Shown one piece after another: positions 18,008 through 26,093 of a DNA stretch of 64,000 nucleotides. The stretch is from Pseudidiomarina sp. CB1 (GTDB taxonomy: Bacteria > Pseudomonadota > Gammaproteobacteria > Enterobacterales > Alteromonadaceae): NCBI RefSeq assembly GCF_024752025.1, contig NZ_JANTPU010000001.1, forward strand, positions 1,736,001 through 1,800,000, read 5' to 3'. Each line of letters begins with the position of its first letter. Within the stretch, counting starts at the first letter, position 1. Below the pieces are notes generated by a model that was given only the letters and a program-made list of their open reading frames with translations, did no database searches and was not told where the DNA came from. A program made the position numbers and the translations under genes.

Positions 18008-18964
18008 TTAACTTTGCGGCGGTTTGGTCACGTCACTCAAATAAAGTAGGCCCGACGTTTCCGGCAAATAGCGCAGCGAAAATAGAATACGGCGATGGCA
18101 ATCTGGCTGCTCTGCCATTGCCTGTTCTAACTCTTCGTTGCGGGCGGGACGGGCCTGAAAAGGCTGTTGCGAAGTCTGCACAAAGGCTTCGTTAATCAAC
18201 ACCACTTTGCAATTTAGCTTGGCAAAGTATTGACGGCGATCAGCGTCCGACAAAGCCTGCGTTCCTCCCCCATCTTGCAGCCAAACTTCATAACCAAGCT
18301 CCTGCAATTCGACCAGCCATTCGCCAAGGTCTTCCGGAGCCATAGCGGCACTCAAAAACAGACTGATGGCAGTAGGTGTTGGCCCAAGGCGTTGCTTTAG
18401 GTCTGCTAAGAAGCTGTGCAATTGCGCTCGCTCTGCGGCACTCGCAAAATAGGCATCACTTAACTCAAGTGGCACATACCAGCCGAGAAATTGTTCCCGA
18501 TGTTGCTGTGTCCATAGCTGCCATTGCGCCACAGTCGCATTGACCTTACGCAGATAGGTTGCAAAGAAGGCTTGTTGTGCCGCGGCCCCTTCCGCCATTT
18601 CAGTAAAGTAGTCAGGCTCGGTGTGAAGCCCTAACCATAGCGGCATTTCATGTTGCCACAGGGTAGCGGTTTCAACTAGCCACGGCCGCGGTTGTTGAAA
18701 GCCTTCGGCACCGTATTGAGTCCATTGCAACACGCCAAAATCGATGTCACGCGCCATCACCTGCTGCAACAAATAGCGCCAGCCGCGAGCGCCTAAATCA
18801 GCGTCGCGGTTGAGCGGTTGGTACATCACCCCCAGCTTCAGTTCGTCATTCGCCGTGACCGATGATGCACCGCCTAAGACTACAGTTAGAAGTAAAGCTG
18901 AAAACGCACAATAAACGCGTTGTCGCTGTCTTCGGCAAAGTCGCTTGATACTACGTGCTGCCAC
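18008..18964 (-). CDS. Secreted DUF4434 protein (glycosidase-like TIM barrel)
   Basis: 318 residues from GTG 18964. The first residues are strongly basic (SIKRLCRRQRQR), then hydrophobic (AFSALLLTVVLGGASS) with cleavage near VTA-ND, so it is exported. The body matches DUF4434: LGVMYQPLNRD, FGVLQWTQYG, PLWLGLHTEPDYF, FLGWYVPLELSD and YEVWLQDGGGTQ. This family is a predicted TIM barrel related to glycoside hydrolases, and acidic residues at strand ends fit that. The gene begins 79 bases inside the end of nfrA, so it is tightly coupled to nfrBA. Inferred role: trimming or modifying the polysaccharide made by NfrB, in the periplasm. Confidence 0.75.
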   Translation of the reverse strand: MAARSIKRLCRRQRQRVYCAFSALLLTVVLGGASSVTANDELKLGVMYQPLNRDADLGARGWRYLLQQVMARDIDFGVLQWTQYGAEGFQQPRPWLVETATLWQHEMPLWLGLHTEPDYFTEMAEGAAAQQAFFATYLRKVNATVAQWQLWTQQHREQFLGWYVPLELSDAYFASAAERAQLHSFLADLKQRLGPTPTAISLFLSAAMAPEDLGEWLVELQELGYEVWLQDGGGTQALSDADRRQYFAKLNCKVVLINEAFVQTSQQPFQARPARNEELEQAMAEQPDCHRRILFSLRYLPETSGLLYLSDVTKPPQS

Positions 18965-21906
18965 TCGAGACCTAACTCCATTCGCAAATTGTAACCATTG
19001 TAGTCAGACTGAAACCACTCGGACATCCAGCCTACCCCAAGGCCCGCGCGGGTGTCGTCAGCATCACCTATAGCAACTAAGTCGCGCGACGTATCGCCTT
19101 GCGCAAAACCATAGAAACGCAATGCTTGCCGATGACTCTGCGCCAATGAAAATACTGGGCCAGATTCAAGTCGCGAATAAAACGCATGTTGGTCATCGTC
19201 AGGGAAGTAAATCCCATCAACAAACCACGAGTTGTACCACACCCGCTCGCTTTGCGGTTCCCACCACTTGCTGCCACTCCACGGACTCAAAATATCCACC
19301 GACGCCCTTAGGTACGGCTTCAATTCTTCGTCGCCATCCAGTTGCTGTCGCAAACCTACGGCAAGCACTGAGTTAAAGGTTTTTGAAGGCTTCCAAGTTA
19401 GACCTACATCCAGTTCTTGAGTTTCGAAGAAATCGCTCTCGCCACCTTGCAGTAAACTTAGTTGAGCCCCAAGGCCACCAATGCTCGTTTGCGATTCAGT
19501 AAACGCATAGGCGGCTTGCACCTGCATGAAATAATCGCCTTGCGCGTCGATGCCCTGTCCAACATTAGCGCGACTGCTGTCACCCGCCCAACCTGCAACA
19601 GTAAAGTCCCACTGACTTTCGACATCACGGTGTAAACGTTGTGCCTTGATTAACTGGAGCTCATCAGGATCATCGCTGACGAGCATTTTGTCGATCGCAG
19701 CTGCCGCATAGTGACGCGTTTTTTCATTATCGCCTCGATAATTAAAAGCATACGCAGCTTGGTGCAAATGCTTAACCTGCGAATTTTCTTCATAACCCAG
19801 CAAAGCTCGGTCAAAATAATCAGCTGATTCAAGTGGATCCCGTTCATAAATGCTATAGGCTAACTCCGCTTGGAAGTGTTTATTGTCGGGGTAGGTTGCG
19901 ACCGCTTCGCGATACAATGCTTCAAGCGCCGGCCAGTCATTACGTTTACGATAAATCGGCGCCCGCTCTTCAACCAACAACGGCGAATCAAAACGTTCAT
20001 CAGCGCGCTCGAGCAGTAACAAGGTCTTTTCATCATCCTGTTGCGCTTGCGCAATATCCACCCCGAGCAGCCACCAATCCAGCTCGTTTTCTTGCCGCGC
20101 CGCCTGCCATGCAGCCTCAGCCGCCGCCAAGTCACCCTGTAAGTAAGTTAGCCGCGCAATCGCTAACTCATCGGAAGAAACGCGTTCGGCAGTCGGAATG
20201 CGTTGTAGATAGCCGACTGCTGCAGCATTATCGCCCACACGCTCGGCCAAACTCGCTAACGAACGCAAATCACCCGCTGAAGGCTCTTGACCAATCGCCA
20301 ACTGCAATGCTTCATAGGCCGCTTCTGGATCACGGTCAATCAAACATTCTGCGCGCGTCCGAATACCACGCTCTTTACTGACTTGCGCCAGCGCCGCTAA
20401 CGCTTCATCACAATTACCTTGCAGACGCCACAGCTCAGCAACATCTACCGGGTCGGCATTACTGCGTGACAGTAACTTAATCCGCTCAACCGCAATCGCT
20501 TCAGGGTGCCCATAAAGGATATTCACATAGCGCGAAACCAGCACACGACCCGGCGCACTTGCAAGATTAACTTTGGCAAATCCTTCTTCCAATAAAGCGA
20601 TGGTTTGTTCTGCCTCACCGCGTTGCCATAGCAGATACGTAACCTTCTCGAGCGCCGCAGGGTCTTGGTAGTTGCGCCAAATCGCCAGCCATGTTGTTTC
20701 AGCATTACGGTTATCACCCAAACGGTCATATGCCATCGCCAAATACGTCAACTCGGCTTCATTTGCAGCCGTGTCAGCAAGTAACTCCACTTGCCGTTGC
20801 CATGCTTGCTGTTGATGGTAGTAATTCATCAGCAGTTGGCGCCGCTGTTGCTGCAGCGCTGAGCTTGTAAAGGTCGTACGTTGCACTGCGTCATAAAGTT
20901 CCAGACGCTCTGCCAACGACAACCAGACGATAGGATTCTCTTGCACTGAACAATTGACAAAGCGCTCACGGGCGCCGCTGGTGTTATCCATTTTCAGCAG
21001 CAACTGAACTTGCTCTAAGCAGCTGGTTTGGGCTTGTTCGGATAGCGCTAATGCAGACTCTAGTTGGCCATCTTCTTCGAGCAAAAAGTAGTACTGCTTA
21101 ACATCATTTGCACTCAAATAGCCACGTTTCTGTAACCAACCGAAATAACGCAACGCACCAGCATGATCGTTGCGTCCCAAAGCCTTATAGGCCAGTTCAC
21201 GTATCACACCACCAGCAGCTTGCGGGTAACGTTGTGCTAACGCAAAGGCACCTGCTTCATCGTTCGCTTCAACCAACACATACCCAAATTCCGCAATTTC
21301 TTCCGGCGCAAGTTCTGCATGCTTGGCATAGCGTGAAAATTGTTGTGCCGCCGCGTCAAAAGCACCTACATCGGCAGCAATACGTGCTGCGATAAGGTTA
21401 AGTTCCGGTGTCCACAGCTCTTGCGGCAACGCATTGAGCCATGCCCAAGCCACTTCTTTGTTTTGCTCCTGCTGGAGTTGATACAAACCTTGCTGAATAA
21501 GCTCAAGCTGCTGAGTTGGCGTAAGGTCCGCCAAAAAAGCTGGCATCTCAGGCGCTGCGGGAACCTCTCGTGCCATCGCACTGCGGAGCATGCGCTGACG
21601 TAGCGCCACGCGGTTACGTTCAGGAATTTCGCCAAGGTACTGTCGCGCGCGCTCAATATCCTGATTCAACATCGCCAATTCAAACGCATATTGATAAAAC
21701 GGCTCATGCTCAGGCGCAATTGCTATCGCTCGATCAAGCTCTTCTAAAGCGGCCTGATAGCGTTCTTCCTGCTGTAGCCGATAGGCTTTATCAACATACG
21801 GGTAGGTACGAAACTCTTGGTAATCACTTAGACCGATAAAAATCGAGTCACCCATGGCTTGTGGCGCCATCGCCGCCATTGCGGCAACTATACTTAGAAC
21901 ACGCAT
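18886..21906 (-). CDS. nfrA: NfrA-like outer membrane protein with TPR array
   Basis: 1006 residues. Signal peptide (MRVLSIVAAMAAMAPQAMG). Residues about 35-740 are TPR repeats, starting AYRLQQEERYQAALEELDRAIAI. The last 260 residues look like an outer-membrane beta-barrel, with alternating aromatic strands ending in FQLYF, a terminal Phe as required by the Bam machinery. This matches E. coli NfrA, the phage N4 receptor and proposed outer-membrane porin of the NGR polysaccharide pathway, and parallels PgaA/BcsC. It overlaps nfrB by 13 bases and the DUF4434 gene by 79. Sequence identity to E. coli NfrA is not measured here. Confidence 0.82.
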   Translation of the reverse strand: MRVLSIVAAMAAMAPQAMGDSIFIGLSDYQEFRTYPYVDKAYRLQQEERYQAALEELDRAIAIAPEHEPFYQYAFELAMLNQDIERARQYLGEIPERNRVALRQRMLRSAMAREVPAAPEMPAFLADLTPTQQLELIQQGLYQLQQEQNKEVAWAWLNALPQELWTPELNLIAARIAADVGAFDAAAQQFSRYAKHAELAPEEIAEFGYVLVEANDEAGAFALAQRYPQAAGGVIRELAYKALGRNDHAGALRYFGWLQKRGYLSANDVKQYYFLLEEDGQLESALALSEQAQTSCLEQVQLLLKMDNTSGARERFVNCSVQENPIVWLSLAERLELYDAVQRTTFTSSALQQQRRQLLMNYYHQQQAWQRQVELLADTAANEAELTYLAMAYDRLGDNRNAETTWLAIWRNYQDPAALEKVTYLLWQRGEAEQTIALLEEGFAKVNLASAPGRVLVSRYVNILYGHPEAIAVERIKLLSRSNADPVDVAELWRLQGNCDEALAALAQVSKERGIRTRAECLIDRDPEAAYEALQLAIGQEPSAGDLRSLASLAERVGDNAAAVGYLQRIPTAERVSSDELAIARLTYLQGDLAAAEAAWQAARQENELDWWLLGVDIAQAQQDDEKTLLLLERADERFDSPLLVEERAPIYRKRNDWPALEALYREAVATYPDNKHFQAELAYSIYERDPLESADYFDRALLGYEENSQVKHLHQAAYAFNYRGDNEKTRHYAAAAIDKMLVSDDPDELQLIKAQRLHRDVESQWDFTVAGWAGDSSRANVGQGIDAQGDYFMQVQAAYAFTESQTSIGGLGAQLSLLQGGESDFFETQELDVGLTWKPSKTFNSVLAVGLRQQLDGDEELKPYLRASVDILSPWSGSKWWEPQSERVWYNSWFVDGIYFPDDDQHAFYSRLESGPVFSLAQSHRQALRFYGFAQGDTSRDLVAIGDADDTRAGLGVGWMSEWFQSDYNGYNLRMELGLEWQHVVSSDFAEDSDNAFIVRFQLYF

Positions 21907-24107
21907 GTGATACCCGGTTGGCCAGCAACCGCCTCAGCTAAAAGTTTTTTCATTTCAATCTGATGCCGCTCTTGGTAAGCCAAAGCTTCATCACGTTGTT
22001 CATCACTAATAAAACCTTCACGGACCAAATAATCACCTAGACGCGTTTCCCCGCGCCGATCAAAAGCCATCATCACCTGCGCCATCACTGCAGGGTCGAT
22101 CACGCGAGATTGCACCAAGGCCGTGCCGAAAGGCACTTGGCGGATAAAATAGGAATCGCGTAAGAGGCGCACTTGCGTTTCGGAGAGAGCCTTAGATTCT
22201 TGTGCTTCACTAAGCGCTACACGTGGATCAGCACTTTCATCATTCATGTACCAATAACGCAAACCTAAGGTGACCGCACCTTGCGTCGTCACACAACCGC
22301 GCACCGGCCTTTTCAGCTTACGACTTATAGCACTTTCGGCAACAGGACTAAGCGCATATTCACGACCAACGATGAGCGTTTTCCCGTCTTCAGCAAGCGG
22401 GATAATCGAATATTTAAAGGCAATATCCGCAGGGAGCGCTTTCATCAGATTCTCATCCAATGTGAACGGGTCGCACGCTTGGAACGAGCTGTATTCTTGC
22501 ACCGCAATCGCCTCGCTGAGTTCGTCGAGTGTGACAAAGCCTGCTGTCACCAAATAAACCCCTAACCGAATGCCCGCTGGTCGTTCCAACAATGCCTTCT
22601 CGAGATCCGCTTCGGTAAGTACACCATTCTCAATCAGTATCGAACCCAGTGGTTGTTTGCGCGGCGGCGCCACCACAGGAAACACATGCGACGTTTTATC
22701 CCAGGCGACTTTACGCGGGTCGCCATGTTGCAGGACTTGTTTAATAGCCCGTAAACTTGCGGTGAAGTTAATCAGCGTACCCCAGAAAATACGCACAATA
22801 GACATGAAGCCTTGGAACCAACCGTAGTATTGCTTAGCAAAATAAAAGCGTTGCACCAATCGATTGACCAAGAAGAACAAGTTAGCAAGCAAGAAGAACA
22901 CTACCAGCGGATCGTTCTCGAAGATCGACAGTACCCGATAGGTGCTTGGAACAAATTGCTCAACCGTCCAAATTACTAACAGTTGGATGAAAACCACCAT
23001 CGCCAAAAAACTAACGATATTGGCAAGTGCGCCGCGGCGGTCACGCCATAAAAAATAGTTGATTCGCCAATCTTTGGTCCACTTCAGTTTACGTGAACCT
23101 TGAAAGATGATGCCGATAATCCAACGCGTCTTTTGTCGCACGGAAGCGGTAAAGGTGGTTGGAAAATACTCGCGCACACACACCACATTGCCATCACGAC
23201 GCCCAACCCCAGCGTGTTTCTCGCGTAATTGGGCTTGTTCAAGCTTCACCGGATAGCGGACGAAGATTTCCTCCATGCCCCAGTTTTTTAGGCGAAAACC
23301 AATATCGTAATCTTCAGTTAGTGACCGGACATCGAAGGGTAGACCATCACCCTCTTTAAGTAGGTGCATGATCGCACGACGACTAAAACATGTGCCCACA
23401 CCAGCGCTCGGTACCTGTCCCGCAAGTGACTCACGCACAATAATATCTTTGCCATGAAGCTCAGAAAATTCATCAAGATAATGCGCTGCGGTAAAGTCAT
23501 ACCAGCGCTGCGGAAACGGATAAACGGGCAATTGGATCATGTCTTTACGGCCAACTAAATAGTTGAAGAGCCGCAATTCCATACTTGAGATGACATCTTC
23601 AGCGTCATGCAGAATGTAACCTGAAAATTCAATTTTGGTTTTCTTCTCGAACTCAATGATCGAAGCGATGATGTTATTCAGACAGTCAGCTTTACTGGTA
23701 GGCCCCGGCTCCGCACAGATCACCTTATGAACGTTCGGGTAGTGCTCGACGACGTGATCGACCTCAGCTTGGGTTTCTGGATCGTTGGGATAGGTTCCGA
23801 CAAAAATTTGATAGTTCTCATAGTCGAGTGACGCGGCGGCGCTTGCTGCCATTTTATTCACGACACCCACTTCGTGCCACGCCGGCACCATGATCGCCAA
23901 AGGCTTTTCGGGCTCATTCAATAGCTTGTCAGGATCAGAGTAATCAAACTTCCGATAGATGGTTAACTTGCGATAAAGGTTACGAATCCAGTAATAGCAA
24001 TCAATGAAAAGGTCATCTACGCCGAAAATAAACAAAACGACCATCACACCTATTGCAAGCCACTTTAATCCATAGAGATAAAGGACAAAAACATCAAACC
24101 ATGTCAT
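21894..24107 (-). CDS. nfrB: NfrB-like glycosyltransferase with MshEN c-di-GMP domains
   Basis: 737 residues from ATG 24107; a TTG at 24125 is possible. Membrane helices lie at about residues 4-30, 350-375 and 390-410. Between the first and second is a GT2 domain with the acidic motif HDAEDV (about residue 170), LTEDYD (about 260) and RQKTRWIIGI (the Q/RxxRW motif, about 320). The C-terminus has four MshEN-type motifs: two with canonical RLGxxL starts at residues 514-537 and 689-712, ending in Gln, and two degenerate ones starting PLG (486) and PFG (659). MshEN motifs bind c-di-GMP. In E. coli NfrB makes an N-acetylmannosamine-based glycan when c-di-GMP is high; the same role is inferred here. 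First gene of the nfrB-nfrA-DUF4434 operon. Confidence 0.85.
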   Translation of the reverse strand: MTWFDVFVLYLYGLKWLAIGVMVVLFIFGVDDLFIDCYYWIRNLYRKLTIYRKFDYSDPDKLLNEPEKPLAIMVPAWHEVGVVNKMAASAAASLDYENYQIFVGTYPNDPETQAEVDHVVEHYPNVHKVICAEPGPTSKADCLNNIIASIIEFEKKTKIEFSGYILHDAEDVISSMELRLFNYLVGRKDMIQLPVYPFPQRWYDFTAAHYLDEFSELHGKDIIVRESLAGQVPSAGVGTCFSRRAIMHLLKEGDGLPFDVRSLTEDYDIGFRLKNWGMEEIFVRYPVKLEQAQLREKHAGVGRRDGNVVCVREYFPTTFTASVRQKTRWIIGIIFQGSRKLKWTKDWRINYFLWRDRRGALANIVSFLAMVVFIQLLVIWTVEQFVPSTYRVLSIFENDPLVVFFLLANLFFLVNRLVQRFYFAKQYYGWFQGFMSIVRIFWGTLINFTASLRAIKQVLQHGDPRKVAWDKTSHVFPVVAPPRKQPLGSILIENGVLTEADLEKALLERPAGIRLGVYLVTAGFVTLDELSEAIAVQEYSSFQACDPFTLDENLMKALPADIAFKYSIIPLAEDGKTLIVGREYALSPVAESAISRKLKRPVRGCVTTQGAVTLGLRYWYMNDESADPRVALSEAQESKALSETQVRLLRDSYFIRQVPFGTALVQSRVIDPAVMAQVMMAFDRRGETRLGDYLVREGFISDEQRDEALAYQERHQIEMKKLLAEAVAGQPGITCVF

Positions 24108-24180
24108 AGAAGGAGCCCCCGGCAACGGTTAAGTTGCACTCAACTCACTGCGCTCTTTCACTCGTTGAACAGTGTTAGAA

Positions 24181-24200
24181 ATTTGCAAGTGAACTGCCCA
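24181..24200 (-). promoter_or_regulatory. Candidate sigma-54 (-24/-12) promoter of nfrB
   Basis: On the minus strand TGGGCAGTTCACTTGCAAA fits the RpoN consensus TGGCAC-N5-TTGCA: GG (24198-24197) and GC (24186-24185) are separated by exactly ten bases, with GGCA and TTGCA both exact. Expected transcription start is about 24173, leaving a 66-base leader before ATG 24107. Pattern match only. Confidence 0.5.
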
Positions 24201-24205
24201 TAAAC

Positions 24206-24219
24206 GCAACAAAAGTTGC
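24206..24219. repeat. Inverted repeat GCAACAAAAGTTGC
   Basis: Perfect 5-bp arms (GCAAC/GTTGC) around AAAA, directly upstream of the candidate -24 element of nfrB. It could be an operator, although sigma-54 activators usually bind farther upstream. Another GTTGC stands at about 24133-24137, so the arm sequence recurs in the region. Confidence 0.35.
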
Positions 24220-24374
24220 AACCTAAAATCTGTTGATTTTATGAGCAATAGTAGTACAAATTACGAAAGATGCTATCTGACAGTAGCCATAGTCATATTG
24301 TGGGCCTATAACATTTTTTATAATTTATAGGTGGGGGTGACAAAATTTTAAAAGAGAAGCTTTCCCATTTCGAT

Positions 24375-25142
24375 TTAGTCCATACTGGGAAACGCAACTG
24401 CCGGTAACCCTTGAAATTCGGGCCTCGCAAATAAATAGCCCTGCATGTAACGTACACCTAGTGCAGTAAGGGTTCGCATTTCCGCCTCAGTTTCAATACC
24501 TTCGGCCAAAATACGTGTGCCTTGAAGCTCGCATTGAGCACGAACTTGCGCTACCTCTTGTTGCTTTTTTGGGTGTTGGTCAATATCGATAATCAGCGTG
24601 CGGTCAAGCTTCAGAATATGCGGGCGTAATTCTACCAGCCAGCGGTGGCTTGCATAGCCGGAACCATAGTCATCGATGGCGGTTTGGAAACCACGCGCAC
24701 TATAACTCGCAAAGATACGCTGCAAATGAGATTTACTAATGATTTCTTCGCCTTCCGTGACTTCGAAGACCAGTTTTGTTAGATCAAAACCATACAAATC
24801 CGCGGCTTCAATCGTTGCTTTAATACACGTTTCTGGGCTGTAGACTGCGTTGGGAAGAAAGTTAATATGCAAAAACGCTTTGCAACCCAAGCGCGCCGCT
24901 GTTTCGATCGCTTTTACCCGACAGGCTTGGTCGAAATAATAGCGATTATCATGAGTCACACGCTCGAAAACCCAACCCGCACCCTCGCCATTTGGGCCAC
25001 GCACTAAAGCTTCATAAGCGATGATGCGTTGCGTTTTAATATCAACAATCGGTTGAAACGCCATTTCAATGGCAAAACCAAGATCTTTTCCAGCCAAACA
25101 ATCACGGCAGGTCTGTTGGCGAATACTTGCGGGTATCGTCAT
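24375..25142 (-). CDS. Stand-alone EAL-domain c-di-GMP phosphodiesterase
   Basis: 255 residues from ATG 25142, which has AAAGG six bases upstream; ATG 25148 directly abuts that site and is less likely. The whole protein is one EAL domain. All catalytic motifs are intact: YEALVRG, HINFLPNA (metal-binding Asn), EVTEGEEI, AIDDYGSGYAS (loop-6 DDxG), ILKLDRTLI (Lys) and AEGIETEAE (Glu). It is predicted to hydrolyse c-di-GMP to pGpG, in the cytosol, without a sensor domain. It is the last gene of a run with the persulfide dioxygenase-like and YeiH genes (18-base gap) and lies 267 bases upstream of nfrB, whose product binds c-di-GMP. Confidence 0.9.
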   Translation of the reverse strand: MTIPASIRQQTCRDCLAGKDLGFAIEMAFQPIVDIKTQRIIAYEALVRGPNGEGAGWVFERVTHDNRYYFDQACRVKAIETAARLGCKAFLHINFLPNAVYSPETCIKATIEAADLYGFDLTKLVFEVTEGEEIISKSHLQRIFASYSARGFQTAIDDYGSGYASHRWLVELRPHILKLDRTLIIDIDQHPKKQQEVAQVRAQCELQGTRILAEGIETEAEMRTLTALGVRYMQGYLFARPEFQGLPAVAFPSMD

Positions 25143-25160
25143 GCGCATCCTTTATGGTTA

Positions 25161-26087
25161 TTACTTTAACAGCCAAGCTAAGCTTCCAATAGCTACCACT
25201 ATCCACAAAATGCTAGCTAATAACAATGGTTTGAAGCCGGCTGCTCGAATTCTTTTTACAGTTAAGCTTAACCCAACCAGGAACAAACAGAAAACGAGAA
25301 GCCGTTTCCCCGCCAAGAATAACCAAGCATACACGGCCTCCCCACTAGGTAAAAACGTTGCGATACAAGTTGCGCCGAGAAAGCCAAAAATAAACCATGG
25401 CAACACCCACGCCGACTGTCCTTGCTTGTCACTGTAACGTGCCGACACCAGTGCCGAGAGGATAACCAGCGGCACAATCCATAACGCGCGTGCCAGTTTT
25501 GCGGTAGTCGCAACCAACAAGGCTTCATCACCATAAGCTTGCGCCGCCCCGACCACCGAAGACGTATCATGAATCGCCACGGCCGCCCAAAGACCAAAGG
25601 TGTATTGATCCAGCTCGAAATAGTGGCCTACCAGCGGAAACACCAGTAGAGCCAGAGAGTTCAGAATAAAAACCACCGCGAGAGCCAAAGCCATTTGCTC
25701 ACTGCGCGCGCGGATGGCTGGCCCAACGGCTGCTATCGCACTTCCACCGCAAATAGCCGTGCCAGAACCAATCAAGTGAGCGGTGCTTAGCTCGAGCTTT
25801 AATGCCTTCCCCACGAGTAGCGCCAGCACTAACGTGAGGACAATTGAAACCACTATTAAGCCAAGCGCGTCGCCGGTCACTGCTAGCGCCGTATCAAGCT
25901 GAATACCAAACCCCAGTAACACGATCGCAATGGCCAGTAACTGCTTTGCCCGCTGAGCCGGATTAAAATGCCGTGGTACCCAGCCAAACCCCGCCAGCAA
26001 AAAGCCAATAACCAGCGCGAGTGGCGATGCGATCAAACCACCAAGCGCAAGCAGCGCAACCAGTCCAACACCAATCCATGCGATCAT
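25161..26087 (-). CDS. YeiH-family putative sulfate/anion exporter
   Basis: 308 residues, about ten membrane helices. Family-defining motifs of UPF0324/PSE: LLGFGIQLDTALAVTG, GTAICGGSAIAAVGPAI (about 108-124) and AVAIHDTSSVVGAAQAYG (about 165-182). YeiH proteins are annotated as putative sulfate exporters on the basis of gene context with sulfonate and sulfide metabolism; transport is not widely proven. Here the gene starts six bases after a persulfide dioxygenase-like gene, which would generate sulfite, so export of sulfite or sulfate is a reasonable inference. Confidence 0.85.
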   Translation of the reverse strand: MIAWIGVGLVALLALGGLIASPLALVIGFLLAGFGWVPRHFNPAQRAKQLLAIAIVLLGFGIQLDTALAVTGDALGLIVVSIVLTLVLALLVGKALKLELSTAHLIGSGTAICGGSAIAAVGPAIRARSEQMALALAVVFILNSLALLVFPLVGHYFELDQYTFGLWAAVAIHDTSSVVGAAQAYGDEALLVATTAKLARALWIVPLVILSALVSARYSDKQGQSAWVLPWFIFGFLGATCIATFLPSGEAVYAWLFLAGKRLLVFCLFLVGLSLTVKRIRAAGFKPLLLASILWIVVAIGSLAWLLK

Positions 26088-26093
26088 TTGGGC

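Noticed and set aside
19833-20381. 182-residue ORF antisense to nfrA
   Set aside because: Runs opposite a well-supported TPR gene, is rich in Pro/His/Arg as expected for a shadow frame, and has no motifs.
24305-24331. Inverted repeat CCTATAA/TTATAGG after the EAL gene as a terminator
   Set aside because: AT-rich 7-bp stem with a 13-base loop and no T-run on the minus strand.
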